Source: Myrmaecium sp. VS I D KN 1 (lineage: Eukaryota > Ascomycota > Dothideomycetes > Valsariales > Valsariaceae). From it: DNA of 64,000 nt. A program made the translations under genes and the position numbers. Positions 22,718 to 32,784 of the stretch are shown in pieces. Where the stretch lies: positions 2,790,001 through 2,854,000 of the forward strand of contig JADQAV010000002.1 of assembly GCA_019775845.1 (NCBI GenBank), written 5' to 3'. Position 1 is the first letter of the stretch; each line of letters opens with the position of its first letter. The notes beneath the pieces were generated by a model. It was not told where the DNA came from and did not search any database. It saw only the letters and a list, made by a program, of their open reading frames with translations.

Positions 22718-23722
22718 GATGTGGGTGGCCGGGGTTGGTTTAGTTCGCTTCTCTTCATGGTCTAGGAAGGGGATATCAAGATGATGGATCAGGTGTGGGG
22801 AGGGTACAAAAGGAAGAATGGAACGATCGAGGCTGTAGGGAAAGGAAACAAGGCTATGTGTGGGAATGGGAGCAGAGAAGGGGCCTTGAATGTATGGAGC
22901 TTCATCACCAAGGGGAGCGCGCGAGCGATAGACAAGTTCCCCATCCGAAAAACAGTTATGCCGGCAACGCCCGTTGATGACGGCATTGCTGGCGCTTTTT
23001 CTTGACGCTCTTGTGAGTATTTTTCTCTGTCACCTTGGTTCTTTCTTATTCGGTCAATGGCGGAAGGGCTAATTGATTCTCTAGGTGTACAGCTGCTGAT
23101 CACTGACCAACTAGTAGCCGTTTGGAAGGGGTTATACAGGGTCGGAGTACGACCCGTATCACTGCCGGAGGGTGAGAGGTGGAGCGAGCGTGGGAAGCCA
23201 TCGATGCTATCTGAAAGTGCTGCGGTTCACGCTATACAGCCTGGTCCCCTTCGACCCCTTGACGTTCGTGGAGGGTTGCGGTGCTATTGGAGGTCCTCAA
23301 TAGACATCCAGTTGGTCATCCTTCGCACTATGGATCTGATTGTTGCGGACATGATTGATGCTCTTAAGGCTCTGGAACAACTGCTTTACTTAGTAGACGA
23401 TAATCCAATACAACCTCCGAGCCTTTTGATCCCCTCCATATGGAAGAGTGTTCAATTAAATACGCTTGACCTGTTGCTCTCTAGTCATGCTGAGTGGAAG
23501 TTATGGTGGATATGTAAAGGTGTTTGTAAGACGTCCGTGACTCCACCGTCCTCTGGGAGGGGACGATGGTGATCTGTACCGTTTTTCTGGGTGTGACTTT
23601 TGCCAGGCGGAAGACGCACTCTGATGAAGCAACAGCCTCGCCGCGATGAAGTCGGGCATGGAAGGCGAGGTGGGTGAGTATGCCATTATGTACTGCAAAA
23701 AATGGCGTCTTTTCATCAACCA
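22718..23722. other. Intergenic: Y14 3' end to tRNA-Leu
   Basis: No gene is supported. A 171-codon plus frame (23057-23572) has no recognisable motif and an overlap with other small frames; it is treated as chance. Confidence 0.5.
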
Positions 23723-23804
23723 GGCAAGATGGCCGAGCGGTCTAAGGCGCTAGCTTCAGGTGCTAGTATCGAAAGATGCGCGAGTTCGAATCTCGCTCTT
23801 GTCA
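23723..23804 (+). tRNA. tRNA-Leu (anticodon CAG), no intron
   Basis: GGCAAGA pairs with TCTTGTC at the acceptor (one G-T pair). The D arm is GCC/GGC and the anticodon stem is CTAGC/GCTAG. The loop TTCAGGT gives anticodon CAG, which reads CTG as leucine. A long variable arm (TATC-GAAA-GATG) marks a class II tRNA, and the T arm is GCGAG-TTCGAAT-CTCGC. Five T at 23810-23814 form the terminator. The length of 82 nt is normal for tRNA-Leu. Confidence 0.95.
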
Positions 23805-24316
23805 CTATCTTTTTGTCCATTTTTTCCCTCTGCTCTTCTATAGCTCTCGTTTGGTAGGCCAGTGTTGGGGTACGAAAGGATATTGAAGTTCGGAGTATCG
23901 TGTGAACTGATCTTTTTTGCTCAATATCAAAGAAAATTATACTTCCTCCACCTCTCCTCTGCACATTCAGATTACTAGTATTTGACTCCCAACGTGCCAG
24001 CGAATCTTTACGATCTTCACGGATCTGCAGACTGCGGCGCGACCTGACGAAGGCGAAACCTGGGCGATGCCTGAGGTGGGCAAGCGCCAGTCGTGCCAGC
24101 CATGCCAGCCATGCCGGCCATTTGCGATGCCACACGCCTTTCCGTCGAGCCTCGGAACTCCCCTGTCGTCTTCACACCGTTGCTTGTGATTTCCCCGTTG
24201 AGCGGGCTCTTTCGGTCTTTCCACTTCCCATCCATTTGCAGCGTCTGTTGAAGTTCCCGTCTCCGCTTGCCGACCTTCTTCCCCGCCTTGTTGTCTTATC
24301 CTTCTTATCGGCAGCC
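23805..24316. other. Intergenic: promoter and leader of GH76
   Basis: No gene is supported. A short tandem array of the 9-bp unit CCAGCCATG lies at about 24096-24115. C/T-rich leader sequence precedes the ATG at 24317. Confidence 0.5.
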
Positions 24317-26164
24317 ATGGGGATGCGCGTGCGCGTCCTCCACCGTCTGCTGTCGCTCTTCGCATTCGCATGGCTTCTAGTGTCTGTGAGTGCCGCGGCG
24401 GGAACGGCTGGGGAGGATGGAGATGCTCTTCAAATCCAACGGGAAGCAGGCTCCCCGGCTGAAGAGAGCGCTCCGGGCCACCGACGACAGTCATGGGTGG
24501 TGCCGGGGGATCAACTTCCCCTCAGAACAAGCAAAGAGACACCGCTCCTCCATGGAGATGGTGGCGGCGTGATAAGTGAGATCAATCCGCTTGAAGAGCT
24601 GCACCATGCTCTCAAGGTCATGCAAGATCGATATTTCGAAATCTGGCTGGGCACATGGCCCAGTGCCATCGACTGGACGGCCGCGGTGATGGGGACGCAC
24701 CTGTCCGCCGCCCTCGACACGCTCAGCCGGTCGCTGCGATACACCCTGCCGGGGATGTGGGAGACGAGTTGGGAGAGCCAGCGGGTGGAAAACGAGATCA
24801 ACAAGTACTTCTCCCAGTCGGTAGCCTACTACTTCGGGGAGAACGCGTTCAGCATCCGCACCCAGGCGTACGACGACATGCTCTGGGTCGTTCTCGGCTG
24901 GCTCGAGAGCATCCGCTTCATCAACGGGCACAACGACCGGCACTACGCTCCGTCGGGGGCCTCCAAGGGCGCGGGCGCGGACGCGTGGTACGGCACGCAG
25001 TTCGAGCCGGCCTTCGCCCACCGCGCCCACGTCTTCTACGAGCTGGCGAAGAAGGGCTGGGACACGACGCTGTGTGGGGGCGGGATGGTTTGGAACCCCC
25101 ACCTCACGCCGTACAAAAACGCCATCACGAACGAGCTCTTCATCTCCGCGTCGGTGCGGATGTACCTCTACTTCCCCGGCGACGACAACGTCGAGCCCTT
25201 CGTCGTGGACGGGCAGACCGTCACCGGCCTCCCGCCGGCCCAACCGCACGACCGGTCCTACCTCGAGGCCGCCGTCGCCGGCTATGCCTGGCTGAAGAGC
25301 AGCAACATGACCAACGCCCAGGGCCTGTACGTCGACGGCTTCCACATCCGCGGCTGGGGCCGCAACGGCAGCGTCGGCACGGGCCGCTGCGACGACCGCG
25401 ACGAGACCGTCTTCACCTATAACCAAGGCGTCCTCCTCTCCGGCCTGCGCGGCCTCTGGGAATCCACCGGCAAACTCGCCTACCTCGAAGACGCCCACGC
25501 CCTCGTTCGCGCCGTCATCGCCGCCACCGGATGGCAGCAAACCCACGCCCCTGCCGCCCCCACCGCCCCCGCCGACTCGCCAACATGGTCCGGCCTCGGC
25601 CGCAACGGCATCCTGGAAGAGCTCTGCGACTCCCACGGCACCTGCTCCCAAAACGCCCAAACCTTCAAGGGCATCTTCTTCCACCACCTCACCCTCCTCT
25701 GCGCGCCCTTACCCCGCCACCCGCTCGTCCCCGGCAAGACCGTCGCCGCCACCCCCATCGAGGCCATGCTCCATCGCCAATCCTGCCGCGAGTACGCCCC
25801 CTGGGTTGCGCACAACGCCCGCGCCGCACTCGCGACACGGGACCGCCATGGTCGGTTTGGGATGTGGTGGGGACGGCGTGCGGAGGCGGCGGAGGAGGAG
25901 GAGGAGGCGATTCTGCCGCCGGCACCGTGGCCCCCGGGCGCAGGTGGGCATGTGAATGGAGAGCGTCCGGACGGGTATGACGGGAGACGGGCTGGACCTG
26001 TGCCCCCGATAAGGATGATGGGGTTCACGACCGCCGATGAAGGCCGACCGTCCTCAAACGATCCGAATGACCGCGGTCGTGGCCGGACGGTCGAGACGCA
26101 AGGTTCTGGCCTCGCGGTCGTGCGCGCGCTGTGGGAGTTTACGGAGTTGTTTCGGGGGGAGTGA
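24317..26164 (+). CDS. Secreted glycoside hydrolase family 76 (alpha-1,6-mannanase-like)
   Basis: An intronless frame of 615 residues from the ATG at 24317, chosen because a signal peptide follows directly (basic MGMRVRVLHR, then a hydrophobic core to about residue 28). The GH76 fold is recognised from YFGENAFSIRTQAYDDMLWVVL-like sequence, where Asp186-Asp187 match the family's catalytic Asp pair, and from GGMVWNPHLTPYKNAITNELF-like sequence further on. The last 120 residues are low-complexity (Glu run, Gly/Pro/Arg-rich), with no clear GPI signal. GH76 enzymes act on alpha-1,6-mannan, either in wall cross-linking (Dfg5/Dcw1 type, about 450 residues) or as secreted mannanases. The larger size and absent GPI site favour a different subgroup from Dfg5/Dcw1. 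Codon use is very G/C-biased. Confidence 0.88.
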   Translation: MGMRVRVLHRLLSLFAFAWLLVSVSAAAGTAGEDGDALQIQREAGSPAEESAPGHRRQSWVVPGDQLPLRTSKETPLLHGDGGGVISEINPLEELHHALKVMQDRYFEIWLGTWPSAIDWTAAVMGTHLSAALDTLSRSLRYTLPGMWETSWESQRVENEINKYFSQSVAYYFGENAFSIRTQAYDDMLWVVLGWLESIRFINGHNDRHYAPSGASKGAGADAWYGTQFEPAFAHRAHVFYELAKKGWDTTLCGGGMVWNPHLTPYKNAITNELFISASVRMYLYFPGDDNVEPFVVDGQTVTGLPPAQPHDRSYLEAAVAGYAWLKSSNMTNAQGLYVDGFHIRGWGRNGSVGTGRCDDRDETVFTYNQGVLLSGLRGLWESTGKLAYLEDAHALVRAVIAATGWQQTHAPAAPTAPADSPTWSGLGRNGILEELCDSHGTCSQNAQTFKGIFFHHLTLLCAPLPRHPLVPGKTVAATPIEAMLHRQSCREYAPWVAHNARAALATRDRHGRFGMWWGRRAEAAEEEEEAILPPAPWPPGAGGHVNGERPDGYDGRRAGPVPPIRMMGFTTADEGRPSSNDPNDRGRGRTVETQGSGLAVVRALWEFTELFRGE

Positions 26165-26779
26165 TGGTTGGGCTTGAGAAGGGAGGGGGGTGGGGGACCA
26201 AAAGAAGCAATGTGTGAGCATTCCAGCGGCGTTTCTTTGCATGGGGTTTTGATGGATGGTGGATAGAGGTGAGGGGAAGAGGATAGAATCATTCGTACAT
26301 GTTCAAGGTGGAATCCGCTGGATATCTCGAGGCCGGCTTCATGGTAGTCGTACTCTTCCTTTAAGACGATATCTGCCGTTGCTACGATCGTTCGATGGAC
26401 ATAGTAGGCACATATATTAACTAGGAATAAGCAGCTTTGTGGTAGGGGTATCGAGAATTAAGGGAGAAAATCAGAAGAAAAAAAATTCAAATAGATAAAT
26501 CAGATTTTAAAAATCAAATCTTAGAATATTATAAAGAAAGTGAAAGGGAGATAGATAATAGAAAGGTTAATTAAAAGAATATATTCTACCGTATAACCAG
26601 CTAGTATCGTCCGCCCTTCTCTCTTACCCCCGTTTATCCCCTTCTACTATATACTTCATCCTTTTCAGAAATCTAAAAAATATAGAAGAAAAAAGAAGAG
26701 AACAGGAGGAGGATACTCCGTACAATTAAGCCCTCCCCAGCCAGCTAAGGAGAAAAAGGCAAAAAAGAAATGATGTTAT
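26165..26779. other. Intergenic with an A/T-rich tract
   Basis: From about 26400 to 26720 the sequence turns strongly A/T-rich, with long A runs and purine-rich AGAAAA stretches. It carries no open frame or recognised repeat. It sits directly beside tRNA-Glu, a common place for element insertion. Confidence 0.55.
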
Positions 26780-26884
26780 TCCGATACCGGGAATTGAACC
26801 CGGGCCGCTCCGGCACTCGTGCTTCAACCAGTTGCCTGGCTGGCACATGAAAGCGGAGAATCCTAGCCACTAGACCATATCGGA
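26780..26884 (-). tRNA. tRNA-Glu (anticodon TTC) with a 34-nt intron
   Basis: On the minus strand TCCGATA pairs with TATCGGA at the acceptor. The anticodon stem CTCCG/CGGAG closes a loop CTTTCA-C, giving anticodon TTC (reads GAA). The T arm is CCGGG-TTCAATT-CCCGG. A 34-nt insert (26814-26847) lies between positions 37 and 38, the standard intron site, and includes TTGAAGC, which can pair with the anticodon region. The mature tRNA is 71 nt. A T6 run at 26766-26761 is the likely terminator. Confidence 0.93.
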
Positions 26885-27232
26885 TAGATGTTAATCGCAA
26901 CAGTGAGAAGCGATGGGAAACTGACGGAAATCATTGTTTATAACTGCGGCCACTCCGTGTCTTTTTTATGAGGCCTGGGGCTTTGCTGTGTTGTGGGTGA
27001 CGACGGATGCTTGATGTGATTATATTACTCCTAGAGGAAGTTAACTTATTGCTAGTCCATGAGCTGAGAGTGATGGGGGTAATATAAGGAAGCCACGTGA
27101 TGGCTCCAATATCATGCTGTGCTATGCGCATATGAATTATGGATTTATCTACATTGATCTAGGGAGTCGCCAAAAGTAATATAGGTTGCCTAGTAATACA
27201 TGATGGTATGATAACTACATCATCCTCATCCA
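26885..27232. other. Intergenic between tRNA-Glu and the phosphoesterase 3' end
   Basis: Moderately A/T-rich sequence upstream of tRNA-Glu and downstream of the phosphoesterase stop. Nothing else is visible. Confidence 0.55.
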
Positions 27233-28798
27233 CTAATCCTTCTTGACCTCCTCCTTCCTCACCGGTGCATTCGTTATCTGTGCATCCCTCTTCCGTCTCT
27301 CCAACGCCCTCAAACCAAACGCGGCTATCCAAACCCCGAGCGTGACCAGATCCGCCACATGGACAGCCCACCACCAGTGCTGGACACCAAACGCGCATTT
27401 GGCCAGCTCGAACCTCCACGCCTGGCCATCCCACCATGCGCTGAGAAGACCCGCATTGCCTCCGTACTCTCCCATCATGGCTCGCAGCGTCACCTCTCGT
27501 AGACCCGGCATGCCATTACTATCCGTCAGGTTTGTCTCAATGTCCTTGGTCCAGCGAACGGCCTTCCACTTCTCACCCTCCCCGCGAGGATGGTAATGAT
27601 ATACATCGCACCCTTCATGGTCATGTCCGTTCACGATCACCCCCCTCCGTCCCATCCCTTGAGCTGGGGCGCCAAGATCCCCGCTCTTGCCGAAGATGCC
27701 TTCCAGGATCCCCTTGGAACCATGTTCCGACAGGTGATTCTGCTCCTTGATGCCATTGCCTCGGTCATCCGAGAAGTAAGAAAAGAATGGTCCATCCACG
27801 CAGATACCTTCCTCCTTGTACAATGGGATATGAGTAAGTAGAAGCGTTGCATGAGACGCATCCTCGACCGGTAGGGACCGGCTTATGACACCGTTGATAA
27901 AGGCATATGTTTCTTGCTGGAGCTCGTTCGACAGGGCCGGCGTATCGATGTTCATTGAGTTCAATACCACGATCCTCAGTCGCGGGATGACCTCCGGCGC
28001 TTCGCCGTGAGAGCCGTTAGGCAAAGTAAAGCTGATCTCCCAATTGACCTTGCCGAACATCCTCTCGAACCGCTCCACCCGCACCTTGTCGATGTCTCCA
28101 GCATACCCAATGTCGTGATTTCCCGCGATATTGATGATCCTCTTCCCCCAGTCCGGATCGTCTCCAAGCACCTCCGTCGTGTAAGGCTCCACCATACGCT
28201 CATCTTCAACCCGCGTCGCACCCCGAAAGACACGCTGCCAGAACCTCCAGCCGCGGCTCGCAAACTCCTCGTCGCTGATCCATTGGCTGCCTAACAGGTC
28301 CCCCAGCACGCTGACGTGCGTTGGCTGCGTCCACCAGTGTAGCGTCCGGTAGATGTGCGCGAGGTAGTAGTCGTTGCCGAACAGATCGAGACGTTTACGA
28401 TATGATTGGAGCAGTCGAGGTATATCCTTCCTAACCAAGTCGGACAGGGCGCCTCGGACGAGAGCAAGCGTCAATCCGTCCTCATCTTCTTCGTGCTCTC
28501 CTCCGCTACGGAACCGTCCCAGGCTTGGGAACAGAGTATCGGTTGGTTTCGGGAGGGAAGAGTCTCCTTCGAGTTGCGGGTCGCCAAACGCAAGTAAACG
28601 GAAGGGTGCAGTCGGTGGCAAGGCGGCGCACCTCGCCGGGTCATGTTTGCTGGTTGCTCGAGAGCAATCGCCGGCGGGGCGTGGTGAAGGAAATGCACAT
28701 CCTCGAAAGAAAGGGTATAGGTACAAATAGGTGGTGGATAATATACAGACAATAAGAAGGAACCGGGCGACCCGGAAAAGCAAGCGCGAACTCAGCAT
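27233..28798 (-). CDS. Ted1/Cdc1-family metallophosphoesterase (GPI-glycan remodelling)
   Basis: One intronless frame; the first ATG, at 28798, directly precedes a signal anchor (residues about 4-31), giving 521 residues. The upstream TTG at 28870 is not a likely start. Calcineurin-like metal-binding motifs are in order: GDPQLEG (72-78), GDLLGSQW, GNHDIGYAGD (from about 225) and NGHDHEGCDVYHY (from about 389). A Trp-rich hydrophobic C-terminal segment (about 475-500) should be a second membrane helix, followed by a basic tail. This matches the Ted1/Cdc1/PGAP5 group, Mn-dependent enzymes in the ER that remove ethanolamine phosphate from GPI-glycans and so affect ER exit of GPI-anchored proteins. 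Whether it is the Ted1 or Cdc1 orthologue is open. Confidence 0.88.
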   Translation of the reverse strand: MLSSRLLFRVARFLLIVCILSTTYLYLYPFFRGCAFPSPRPAGDCSRATSKHDPARCAALPPTAPFRLLAFGDPQLEGDSSLPKPTDTLFPSLGRFRSGGEHEEDEDGLTLALVRGALSDLVRKDIPRLLQSYRKRLDLFGNDYYLAHIYRTLHWWTQPTHVSVLGDLLGSQWISDEEFASRGWRFWQRVFRGATRVEDERMVEPYTTEVLGDDPDWGKRIINIAGNHDIGYAGDIDKVRVERFERMFGKVNWEISFTLPNGSHGEAPEVIPRLRIVVLNSMNIDTPALSNELQQETYAFINGVISRSLPVEDASHATLLLTHIPLYKEEGICVDGPFFSYFSDDRGNGIKEQNHLSEHGSKGILEGIFGKSGDLGAPAQGMGRRGVIVNGHDHEGCDVYHYHPRGEGEKWKAVRWTKDIETNLTDSNGMPGLREVTLRAMMGEYGGNAGLLSAWWDGQAWRFELAKCAFGVQHWWWAVHVADLVTLGVWIAAFGLRALERRKRDAQITNAPVRKEEVKKD

Positions 28799-29506
28799 GG
28801 AGGAAACATTGTGAGGGATGGGAGCGAGAATGGTTGTTGAGTGAAGCACATCCAAATCCACTTGAAACAAGGGTCTCCTGGTGGCTTGACGAACCTCTCA
28901 GAAGGCACGTGCACATATCAAATCATAAAACGTGGATATTGGATAAATCATCAGCATGGAGGCCTCTGGGCCTCCATAACGGTATCACTCGCTCTAGCCT
29001 TGTCATGTGGGCACATCAACTGCATTTGCTTTGTTGGCAAGGGTTCTGTGGGATAGGACAGGGGCTCATATAAGGCATGGTTCCATGTGAAGCGCATTGG
29101 GACTTGCTATGGGATGAAATAGGAACCGTGGTGCTTCTGGGAATCATCTGTCTGCGTGTCGTCGTACAGTAGGAAGCCGAAGGCGGTGTCTATGAAGTGG
29201 ATTTCGCGACAAGAGTCCGTAGATTGTGCCGCCGTGCAGGGTCCGGAAAAGTATCCGCTTTCCGATAAAAACCAATTTCCTTGCTTCGGGGAAGACACAG
29301 CTGCGGTAGGTAGATCGCACGGAGATCGGTGGATGCGAGGTGGTGAATTTCCCTCAATGAGGCTCGGATGAAATTTTTGGTATTTGAGGACGGATAATGA
29401 CCCAGCTGCTTTCCGCATGCGATTGAATTTTCCACGCCTCAGACAACCCTGATGCAGTCGCCACTCCTGAGAAACCCAGAGAAACAAACAACACGTAGGA
29501 CCCTCC
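28799..29506. other. Intergenic: phosphoesterase promoter and L23 3' UTR
   Basis: Both flanking genes are on the minus strand, so this holds the L23 3' UTR and the phosphoesterase promoter. Open frames of 70-126 codons on both strands look random. Confidence 0.55.
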
Positions 29507-30204
29507 TCACATCACGACACCAGAGTTGGAAGCAATACGCGGCCAGAGCTCAGCAGCCTCCTTACCGACGGGGCCAGTGATGGCGGAACCCTTCATGTCA
29601 CCCTTGGGGTTGACGATCTGTTGCGCAAATATTAGCCTCCTTTATCTATCGTCCTCGTCCGCATTTCGGTCCCCTGCATCCCCACTCTTCCACGGGGAGT
29701 AAAGATCTACTCACCACACCAGCGTTGTCCTCGAAGTAGAGGAAAACACCGTCACCTCGCCTCCAGGGCTTGCTCTGCCTGACAACGACAGCGGGCATGA
29801 CCTTCTTCCTCAGCTCAGGCTTTCCCTTCTTGACAGTAGCCATGACCATGTCACCGACACCGGCAGCGGGGAGACGGTTCAGGCGGGCACCGATACCCTT
29901 GACGGAGATGATGTAGAGGTTACGGGCGCCAGAGTTGTCGGCGCAGTTCATGACGGCACCGCTGTAGGAAAACAACTGTCAGTGGGATTCCGGATGTCGC
30001 TCGTCGACTATTCGATTGGGATTCGGAGAGACGGTTCGCAGGATGTGGGAACGTACACAGGCAGACCGAGGGTCATCTTCAGCTTGTTACCGCCGGCACC
30101 ACCGCGACTAGAATCATATATCGTCAGTCAAATGTTTCCCAAAGCTGCACGCACACGAGGCGCCGTGCTGGAGTCGTCCATCAAACATACCCACGAGTAG
30201 CCAT
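29507..30204 (-). CDS. RPL23: 60S ribosomal protein L23 (uL14)
   Basis: Four exons: 30204-30191, 30107-30057, 29961-29715, 29617-29507, total 140 residues, the normal length. The N-terminus is rebuilt from a 14-nt first exon (MATRG) and a 51-nt second exon ([17 protein letters not shown]), then [42 protein letters not shown] and [10 protein letters not shown], with a last exon starting [17 protein letters not shown]. The protein sits at the subunit interface of the large ribosomal subunit, near bridge B8 and the GTPase-factor side. All junctions have GT/AG ends. The tiny first exon is typical for fungal ribosomal-protein genes and is easily missed. Confidence 0.96.
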
Positions 30205-30638
30205 CTTGTCTAATTATTCGGGGAGGAGGGAGTGTCGTAAGTCGTGAGGGTGCTTCGTCGCTGGGTGTGGTTCGTCGACTTCGGTTCTTGGGTGTTTCGC
30301 TCACGAAAACCCAGTGTGCGGCGGCACATCGCTTATACAGATTCTCCGACGCCCGGCCTTTAACTCCCGAAAATTAGCCGACAAGGCAGCCTTGCGGCTC
30401 ACAACCATAAATATTTCACTACCTTGACTTCGGTCTAGCAAAAGAAGCACCAAGAGCATGTAAAAATTTGGATGCCTGGGACTCGCAGCATCAGCCTCCG
30501 TGATCGTCCGTCCACCCCGTCTCTTCCCCAAGCGATTATGATTGAGAAGCCTTCTTTGTTTCCTGTTTCTTCACGATCATGTCGAGCAGTTCTCGAATCA
30601 TCTCTCTATATTCCTAGAGACAGCATCATCATTTCTAC
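30205..30638. other. Intergenic: L23 promoter
   Basis: Between the L23 start (minus strand) and the stop of the next minus-strand gene. It should hold the ribosomal-protein promoter. No definite motif was identified. Confidence 0.55.
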
Positions 30639-31922
30639 TTAGAGAAGCTTGAAGCCCTCCAGCAAATCCCGCTTCAAGTCTTCCACGTCCTCCACACCAA
30701 CGCTCACTCTGAGCAACCTTGGATCGACACCTTCGTCGCTCATCCTTCGCCATTCAATCAAGCTCTCCACACCTCCGAGACTGGTTGCATGATGGAACAG
30801 ACCGAGTTTACTCGGCAGCACGCGCGCATGATCGGCGTTCTTCAGCCAAAGTGAAAACACTGGGCCATACCCGTTCGGCATCTGTCTCTTCAGCCACTCC
30901 TCCTGAGGCTGCACGCTGGCATGCTGCACCTTATCCACAAAGGTCCTTAACGTCTTCGCATCCTCGCTCTCGTCCTGCCCGTGCAAAGCATCATGAAACC
31001 ACCTCACCAACTCCGTGGCGCTCTTACTCTGCCTCGTAACCCTCAGCTCCAACGTCCGCAGGCTGCGCACTCCCAACCAACCCTCCAAGTTCCCCAACAC
31101 GTTCCCCAGAAACAGCCGTTCCGTCCACATCCCTTGCCAGACCTTCTTGTCCTTCACCGCCAGCACGCCGCACAGCATGTCGCTGTGACCCCCAAAATAC
31201 TTCGTTCCGGAGTGCATCACCACGTCCGCGCCCCACTTGAACGGGTCCTGCAGCGGCGGCGGGGCAAACGTCGAGTCGATGCTCAAGATGGCGCCGCGAG
31301 CGTGCGCGCGCTTCGCAAAGGACTCGATGTCGTACGCCTCGCCCGTAGGGTTCAGCGGCGTCTCCAGATGAACGATGTCGCCCTTGCCCAGACCCGCAGC
31401 GTCCCAGTCTGCGTCGGAGCCCCGCAGGTCGACCTTCAAAAGGCCCGAAAGTTTGGTGTGCACGCCAATGACACCATGACAGCCGTGATAGCCCTCGTAG
31501 ATGGCGATGCGTTTCGGAGCGTACCACGTCAGGAGCGCGTGGAAGGCGGACAGTCCGGATGCGTAGGTCAAGGCGTAGGCTTGCGTTTCTGGAGTGGAAA
31601 GCAGCCCGCTCAGGATCGCCTCAAGCCTGGTGGTATTGGGGGCAGAAAGACGGGAGTAGATGTGCGTGGTGCTGGAGCCATCCTGTTCAGCAATTAATAT
31701 CTTAATCTAAAGGACTCAGGATGTCCGTATGAGATGCCAGCGCGGGCTTACGATTTCCTCATCCGACATGGGCTTTAGCTCATCTGGATTGCGATTGTAG
31801 CGAAAGGTCGTGGAGACATGGATTGCGGGCGCGACATCGGTGGTCCTGTTCAGCGCATCGTCTCCATGGACGGCGATGGTGGCGGGGGCGAGCTGCTGAG
31901 CTCCATGACCTGATCCAGACAT
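30639..31922 (-). CDS. Cystathionine gamma-synthase-like PLP enzyme (Cys/Met metabolism family)
   Basis: Exons 31922-31752 and 31682-30639 with a 69-nt intron (GTAAGC, AACAG) give 404 residues. The start is the first true ATG in frame. The family blocks are APAIHVSTTFRYN near the N-terminus, YSRLSAPNTTRLE just after the junction, YASGLSAFHALL, LETPLNPTGE, and HSGTKYFGGHSDML with the PLP-binding Lys at about 218. The C-terminus has SLGGVESLIEW and LLRVSVGVEDVEDL. Enzymes of this group act on cystathionine, homocysteine or cysteine derivatives. The size fits the short fungal relatives such as yeast YHR112C rather than the longer Str2 type, so the exact reaction is uncertain. Confidence 0.9.
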
Positions 31923-32784
31923 CTTGGGCAGATTGACTCTCAATCTTCAGCCTTATTCTAGGATTTGCAGTTACAGTTTGAGAAGACACTTCAAGGCCCA
32001 GCGTGATGTTGGACTCTTGAGTCACAAGCGATGAGTACATACTCCAGTACGACTAGGCAACTTAAGGTACGACATTTGCCCCTGCCGAAGTATCGCACCA
32101 TCTGTTAGCTCCCCACTTGTCGCAGCCAGCAGCTTCGGCCCGTTAACACATAGCTATGAGCTGTGCTGCCACCCGCATATCCGCGATGTTCAATTATACG
32201 TCTGCTGGTCGGCTGTGATCCGCTGGCATAGCTAAAGAGGGGTTCCTGAATTATTCGGCCGACGTAGGGTTGCAATGCTTTTAAGGTTGGCTTTCAGCAC
32301 TCCGCACGCCCGGTTTAGGCGGCTTTGCGATGGTGGGGTTTACCTAGGTATTTAGTAGGGTGTTGCAATAGCGGGGTAGGTAGCCGGGGCATTTGCGTAA
32401 TGTGCCTCCCAGCCTCCGAACCAAGGCGACACGAACGCCGCATGGTAGTAAAGACCTGATCACAGCTAGAATGTGCTTCAGTACGACGTATCGAACGAGG
32501 ACCTCTGTGAAGCATGACGGGGAAACGAGCGGTGGGCTGATACGCAAGCTGTTAGGTATAGGCGGGGCAAAGGAGTGGAATGAGAGGAACGGGTTAGTCA
32601 GGAAAGGCAGCTCTGAACATTATCACGTCACGCTGGCTCAGTGGCCATAGCATTGCATGTTTGTAGCGGTGTACGCGAACAAAGCAATTTTATTCGTGAA
32701 GATCTGGAGTGGACGTATTGACAACTGAGCTCGTGGCTAAGGCACTCCAATGTTTTCTACACTCCCATTATCAACAGCACTAAC
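31923..32784. other. Intergenic: PLP-enzyme promoter and cyclophilin 3' UTR
   Basis: Both flanking genes are on the minus strand. No gene, tRNA or repeat is recognised; open frames of 66-85 codons look random. Confidence 0.55.

Noticed and set aside
24491-25687. 398-codon minus frame opposite GH76
   Set aside because: Shadow of the strong G/C-ending codon bias of GH76; the plus frame has a signal peptide and catalytic motifs.
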